Shown: piece after piece, positions 59,149-64,000 of the stretch
Layout: every line of letters starts with the position of its first letter
How positions within the stretch are numbered: position 1 is the stretch's first letter
DNA from: Mesostigma viride
Taxonomy: Eukaryota > Streptophyta > Mesostigmatophyceae > Mesostigmatales > Mesostigmataceae
DNA length: 64,000 nt
Direction of reading: 5' to 3'
NCBI GenBank assembly: GCA_009746045.1
Contig: RPFO01000072.1
Span: 2,555,985-2,619,984, forward strand
Position numbers and translations under genes: made by a program
Notes under the pieces: generated by a model
Database searches by the model: none
Seen by the model: only the letters and a program-made list of their open reading frames with translations
What the model was told of the DNA's origin: nothing

Positions 59149-60195
59149 CAAGAAAAAAGTGGGGGAGGGGGGGCTATCGCCCCCCTCCCCGACTTGAGAG
59201 GACGTGACTCGCCGCTAGCGGCCCAGAGGCCGATAGTCGACCTTCTGGGCGCCAACCGCACCGGCCCGCGCGACGCGCCAAGACCCTTCCACGGAGGACG
59301 CGCGGGCGGACGATTCCGACCGGGACGAACCGCCTCCGTGCGCCACGCGCAACGGACCCTTCCCCGTGAAGACCGTGGAAGCTCTCCGAGCGTGAGATAC
59401 TTGGAAATTTCGTCACGTTCGTATCGAAAATGAAATTCTGACAAATTTTCAGCTCGGACTTGACCACTATGAATTTCAGCATACCATTCGATAAACTTTC
59501 GAGATATTTCAGCGTCAGATACTTGGAAATTTCGTTACGGTCGTATCTCCAGTGAAATTCTGACAAATTTCTCCGCTCGGACTGAACCACAATCAATTTC
59601 CGCATACCATTCGCGTCGGATACTTGGAAATTTCGTTACGTTCGTATCGCCAGTGAAATTCTGACAAATTTCATCCTGAACTATTTCGCCCCACCCTGAC
59701 TGAACGCCAGTTCGGCTCTGAACCTTCCAACCGTCCTGCAAATTTGATCCATCCGTTCAGAAAATCGCATTCCATTGACGTTGTGGCCCTAACCTCGAGC
59801 GCGTTATTCGAAACGGCGTGCACCGGTTGGTCCCCTTGTCCAAAGTGATGCAACGGGAAACTGGGAAAAGTTTAGGAGAGATCCATTCGCCAGTAGCTTG
59901 TTTGACGTTTAAAAGAGTCAACGCGCCGTAATTCCTGAGGCCGCGCGGATTGGCGAGACGCCCCACCTGCCCGCAAAAGTCTGAACATGTTCAGCGTTTC
60001 AGCACCCGTTCAGGAGATGTGAGACTCGATCTCCAAGGTTTGGGGATTTTCTTTGTACTACGGCGATTGGCCATCTCGCTACGGTCGTGGACGTCGTCCG
60101 CTCCCGCGCTAGGGGGCGCGGGGGACGGCCCCACCTTCGGCCTACGGCCTCGGCCAAAGTTTTCGGGCTTCATAAATCGTAGTTACATTAGGGGA
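59149..60195. repeat. Macro-repeat short unit 1 (1047 bp)
   Basis: From CAAGAAAAAAGTGGGGG to CATAAATCGTAGTTACATTAGGGGA. Contains three internal copies of a ~110-bp subrepeat with GATACTTGGAAATTTCGT and GTGAAATTCTGACAAATTT (about 59396, 59518 and 59620). Confidence 0.93.
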
Positions 60196-61243
60196 CAAGA
60201 AAAAAGTGGGGGAGGGGGGGCTATCGCCCCCCCTCCCCGACTTGAGAGGACGTGACTCGCCGCTAGCGGCCCAGAGGCCGATAGTCGACCTTCTGGGCGC
60301 CAACCGCACCGGCCCGCGCGACGCGCCAAGACCCTTCCACGGAGGACGCGCGGGCGGACGATTCCGACCGGGACGAACCGCCTCCGTGCGCCACGCGCAA
60401 CGGACCCTTCCCCGTGAAGACCGTGGAAGCTCTCCGAGCGTGAGATACTTGGAAATTTCGTCACGTTCGTATCGAAAATGAAATTCTGACAAATTTTCAG
60501 CTCGGACTTGACCACTATGAATTTCAGCATACCATTCGATAAACTTTCGAGATATTTCAGCGTCAGATACTTGGAAATTTCGTTACGGTCGTATCTCCAG
60601 TGAAATTCTGACAAATTTCTCCGCTCGGACTGAACCACAATCAATTTCCGCATACCATTCGCGTCGGATACTTGGAAATTTCGTTACGTTCGTATCGCCA
60701 GTGAAATTCTGACAAATTTCATCCTGAACTATTTCGCCCCACCCTGACTGAACGCCAGTTCGGCTCTGAACCTTCCAACCGTCCTGCAAATTTGATCCAT
60801 CCGTTCAGAAAATCGCATTCCATTGACGTTGTGGCCCTAACCTCGAGCGCGTTATTCGAAACGGCGTGCACCGGTTGGTCCCCTTGTCCAAAGTGATGCA
60901 ACGGGAAACTGGGAAAAGTTTAGGAGAGATCCATTCGCCAGTAGCTTGTTTGACGTTTAAAAGAGTCAACGCGCCGTAATTCCTGAGGCCGCGCGGATTG
61001 GCGAGACGCCCCACCTGCCCGCAAAAGTCTGAACATGTTCAGCGTTTCAGCACCCGTTCAGGAGATGTGAGACTCGATCTCCAAGGTTTGGGGATTTTCT
61101 TTGTACTACGGCGATTGGCCATCTCGCTACGGTCGTGGACGTCGTCCGCTCCCGCGCTAGGGGGCGCGGGGGACGGCCCCACCTTCGGCCTACGGCCTCG
61201 GCCAAAGTTTTCGGGCTTCATAAATCGTAGTTACATTAGGGGA
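60196..61243. repeat. Macro-repeat short unit 2 (1048 bp)
   Basis: Nearly identical to the preceding unit, with one extra C in the palindromic C-run. Such high identity implies a recent tandem duplication. Confidence 0.95.
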
Positions 61244-64000
61244 CAAGAAAAAAGTGGGGGAGGGGGGGCTATCGCCCCCCTCCCCGACTTGAGAGGACGT
61301 GACTCGCCGCTAGCGGCCCAGAGGCCGATAGTCGACCTTCTGGGCGCCAACCGCACCGGCCCGCGCGACGCGCCAAGACCCTTCCACGGAGGACGCGCGG
61401 GCGGACGATTCCGACCGGGACGAACCGCCGCCGTGCGCCACGCGCAACGGACCCTTCCCCGTGAACACCGTGGAAGCTCTCCGAGCGTGAGATACTTGGA
61501 AATTTCGTCACGTTCGTATCGAAAATGAAATTTCTGACAAATTTGTCAGCTCGGACAGAACCACAATGAATTTCAGCATACCATTCGATACAACAATGAT
61601 ATTTCGGCGTCGGATACTTGGAAATTTCGTTACGTTCGTATCGCCGGTGAAATTCTGACAAATTTTATCCTGAACTATTTCGCATCATAACATGACTCCG
61701 TTGGGAGATCATCATGTAGCACTGGCTAACATATTCCCTTGCTGGATGGATGGAGGTAGGTGAAGAATTAAACCTTTTTGAATGACCTTATTTGTCTAAT
61801 TCTAATTGCCTAGCACAGTCTACCTAGAGGAGGGCCCTGATTGGCACAATTGTGGCCATGTACGTAATTATGCTACATGTCGTACATGATCTCCCAACTA
61901 GTCATGTTATAATTTAATTTCATTTTAATGCTAGCATGTCTTGTTGCATGCCCTCAAAGCTAAAATTGTTTATCACATGCAGAGAGAGCCCGCACAATGA
62001 ATTTCAGCGTACCATTCATTAATTAATTATACCATGCGATATACTTTACAGATATTTCGCTGTCAAATACTTCGAAATTTGGGTACTGCTTTTTGCAAGC
62101 CAGCCATAAGGACCAAACACTCCCATGCAAACTCCCATTTTCATCATTAATTAATATTCATTGAGTGGCAATCCTTTCATTCCTTTGTTCACACATGCAC
62201 CATCCGTCATTCCCATTATGAAATTGAAAAAATTAAATCATAGCATGACTCCGTGGTGCCCACTATGACTTCATGGGGGGGGGCTGGCATGCTTGCGTGG
62301 GTGTGGGGGGGCCTCGCATGCGTGCGTGGGTGTGGGGGGGGCTCGCATGCGTGCGTGGGTGTGGGGGGGAGTGGCATGCATGCGTGGGTGTGGTGGGGGG
62401 CTGCCATGCATAAGTGGGGTTAGGGGGGGCTGGCACGCGTGTGTGGGTTCGTGGGGTGGCTGCCATGCGTGCGTGGGTGTGTGGGGTGGCTGGCATGCGT
62501 GCGTGGGTGTGGGGGGTGGCTGGCATGCATAAGTGGGTTTGTGATGGGCTGGCATGCGTGCGTGGGTTGGTGGGGTGGCTGGCATGCATGCGTGCATGTG
62601 GGGGGTCGCTGGCATGCATGCGTGGGTTTGTGGGGTAGCTGGCATGCGGGCGTGGGTGTGGGAGGGGCTGGCATGCATGCGTGGGTGTGGGGGGTGGCTG
62701 GCATGCATGCCTGCATGTGGGGTGGGGCTGGCATGCGTGCGTGGGTGTGGGGGGGGCTCTCATGCGTGCGTGGGTGTGGGGGGGGCTCGCATGCGTGCGT
62801 GGGTGTGGGGGGGAGTGGCATGCATGCGTGGGTGTGGTGGGGGGCTGCCATGCATGCGTGGGGTTAGGGGGGGCTGGCACGCGTGTGTGGGTTGGTGGGG
62901 TGGCTGCCATGCGTGCGTGGGTGTGTGGGGTGGCTGGCATGCGTACGTGGGTGTGGGGGGTGGCTGGCATGCATAAGTGGGTTTGTGATGGGCTGGCATG
63001 CGTGCGTGGGTTGGTGGGGTGGCTGGCATGCATGCGTGCATGTGGGGGGTCGCTGGCATGCATGCGTGGGTTTGTGGGGTAGCTGGCATGCGGGCGTGGG
63101 TGTGGGAGGGGCTGGCATGCATGCGTGGGTGTGGGGGGTGGCTGGCATGCATGCCTGCATGTGGGGTAGGGCTGGCATGCGTGCGTGGGTGTGGGGGGGG
63201 CTGCCACGCGTGTGTCGGGGGGCTGGCATGCGTGGGTGGTTGGCGGGGGGAGTGGCATGCATGCGTGGGTGTGGTGGGGAGCTGCCATGCATGCGTGGTT
63301 TTAAGGGGGGGCTGGCACGCGTGCGTGGGTTCGTGGGGTGGCTGCCATGCGTGCGTGGGGGTGGGGGGTGGCTGGCATGCGTAAGTGGCTGTGGGGGTTG
63401 CTGGAATGCATAAGTGGGTTGTGGGGTGGCTGGCATGCGTGCGTGGGTGTGGGGGTGGCTGGCATGCGTGCGTGGATTGGTGGGGTGGCTGGCATGCATG
63501 CGGGCATGTGGGGGGTGGCTGGAATCCATGCGTGGGTTTGTGGGGTATAGCTAACATGTGTGCGTGGGTGTGGGAGGGGCTGGCATGCATGCGTTGGTTG
63601 ACATGCCATGGATGAAAAACGCCAAGAAGAGTATATGGCCCCGCTGCCACCAAAAATCACCTGGTTGATCAACCAAGGGGATAGCCTGCACAGTGAGACA
63701 CAAACACAGCAGACCCAGCAAAGCAAAATTCAGGTTGTAAGCGAGTGGAGATTACTTTTGACATGCTTGATGAAGAAATATATAACACACCTTCTATTGT
63801 CACACCTTCTATAAACAAATGGTTGATTGATCACCTTATACACCACGTAAACATGCTACCAGACGCGCTCTTCAGTCCAGTCAAAATCCACGTGCGAAGC
63901 AAGTCAGCTTACGCAGAAAGCACCATGAATGTCAGCCAGTACAGCAGTAAATGACGCCCCAAACCCGTGACCAGGCAAGCATCCAGAGGGGCTTTCACCG
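61244..64000. repeat. Macro-repeat long unit (D2), runs off the window
   Basis: Nearly identical to D1 (15205 to about 18340) apart from the 376-bp retroelement insertion in D1 and scattered substitutions. Continues past base 64000. Confidence 0.93.
62275..63603. repeat. GC-rich minisatellite of macro-repeat D2
   Basis: Almost the same unit order as 16627-17955, with three higher-order blocks of ~430-450 bp, showing that the whole array was copied as a block. Confidence 0.93.

Overview
The window is nuclear DNA of a photosynthetic eukaryote, most likely a green alga or another member of the green lineage; I cannot name the species. The evidence is three spliced genes with GT-AG introns: a carotenoid cleavage dioxygenase, a plastid EGY3-type membrane pseudoprotease and a mitochondrial-type chaperonin 10. 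All three assemble with consistent intron phases and no internal stops. There are no operons, rRNA genes or convincing tRNA genes. Most of the 64 kb is transposable elements and tandem repeats.

Layout. (1) 1-10.5 kb: the 3' part of a carotenoid cleavage dioxygenase gene (+), seven exons visible and the 5' end outside the window. Its introns hold minisatellites, a 1185-bp element with ~320-bp inverted repeats around a 132-codon ORF (4763-5947), and a 1699-bp element flanked by TTAA (7120-8818). (2) 10.5-15.2 kb: a GGTAACC-rich block, an ORF1-only retroelement (copy A, minus strand) and small inverted-repeat elements. (3) 15.2-19.7 kb: a solitary copy of a large unclassified macro-repeat. (4) 20.15-28.98 kb: a complete EGY3-like gene (+), six exons, all introns phase 0, with the protease site replaced. 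(5) 29.4-41.1 kb: a nest of retroelements and DNA elements. It includes a LINE interrupted by two later insertions, an ORF1-only copy B, a hAT-type element inside a minus-strand LINE, an ORF1-only copy C and a 398-bp tandem array with tRNA-like promoter boxes. Target-site duplications for several of these can be read directly. (6) 41.1-46.8 kb: a nearly complete L1-type LINE with three 168-bp 5' monomers, an intact ORF1, and an endonuclease/reverse-transcriptase ORF2 broken by one frameshift. (7) 48.4-52.3 kb: the complete chaperonin 10 gene (-), whose second intron contains a ~1.4-kb chain of microsatellite blocks. (8) 52.8-54.2 kb: small inverted-repeat elements, including a second copy of a 479-bp CACTA-like element. 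(9) 55-64 kb: tandem copies of the macro-repeat from region 3.

The three host genes are not functionally linked beyond organelle biology: apocarotenoid production, a plastid membrane protein and mitochondrial protein folding. The most unusual material is the ORF1-only retroelement family, which shares its 3' end with LINEs in the same window, the nested insertions with readable histories, and the 1-4.5 kb macro-repeat. No search or alignment could be run. Family assignments rest on recognised protein motifs and on repeats compared by eye.
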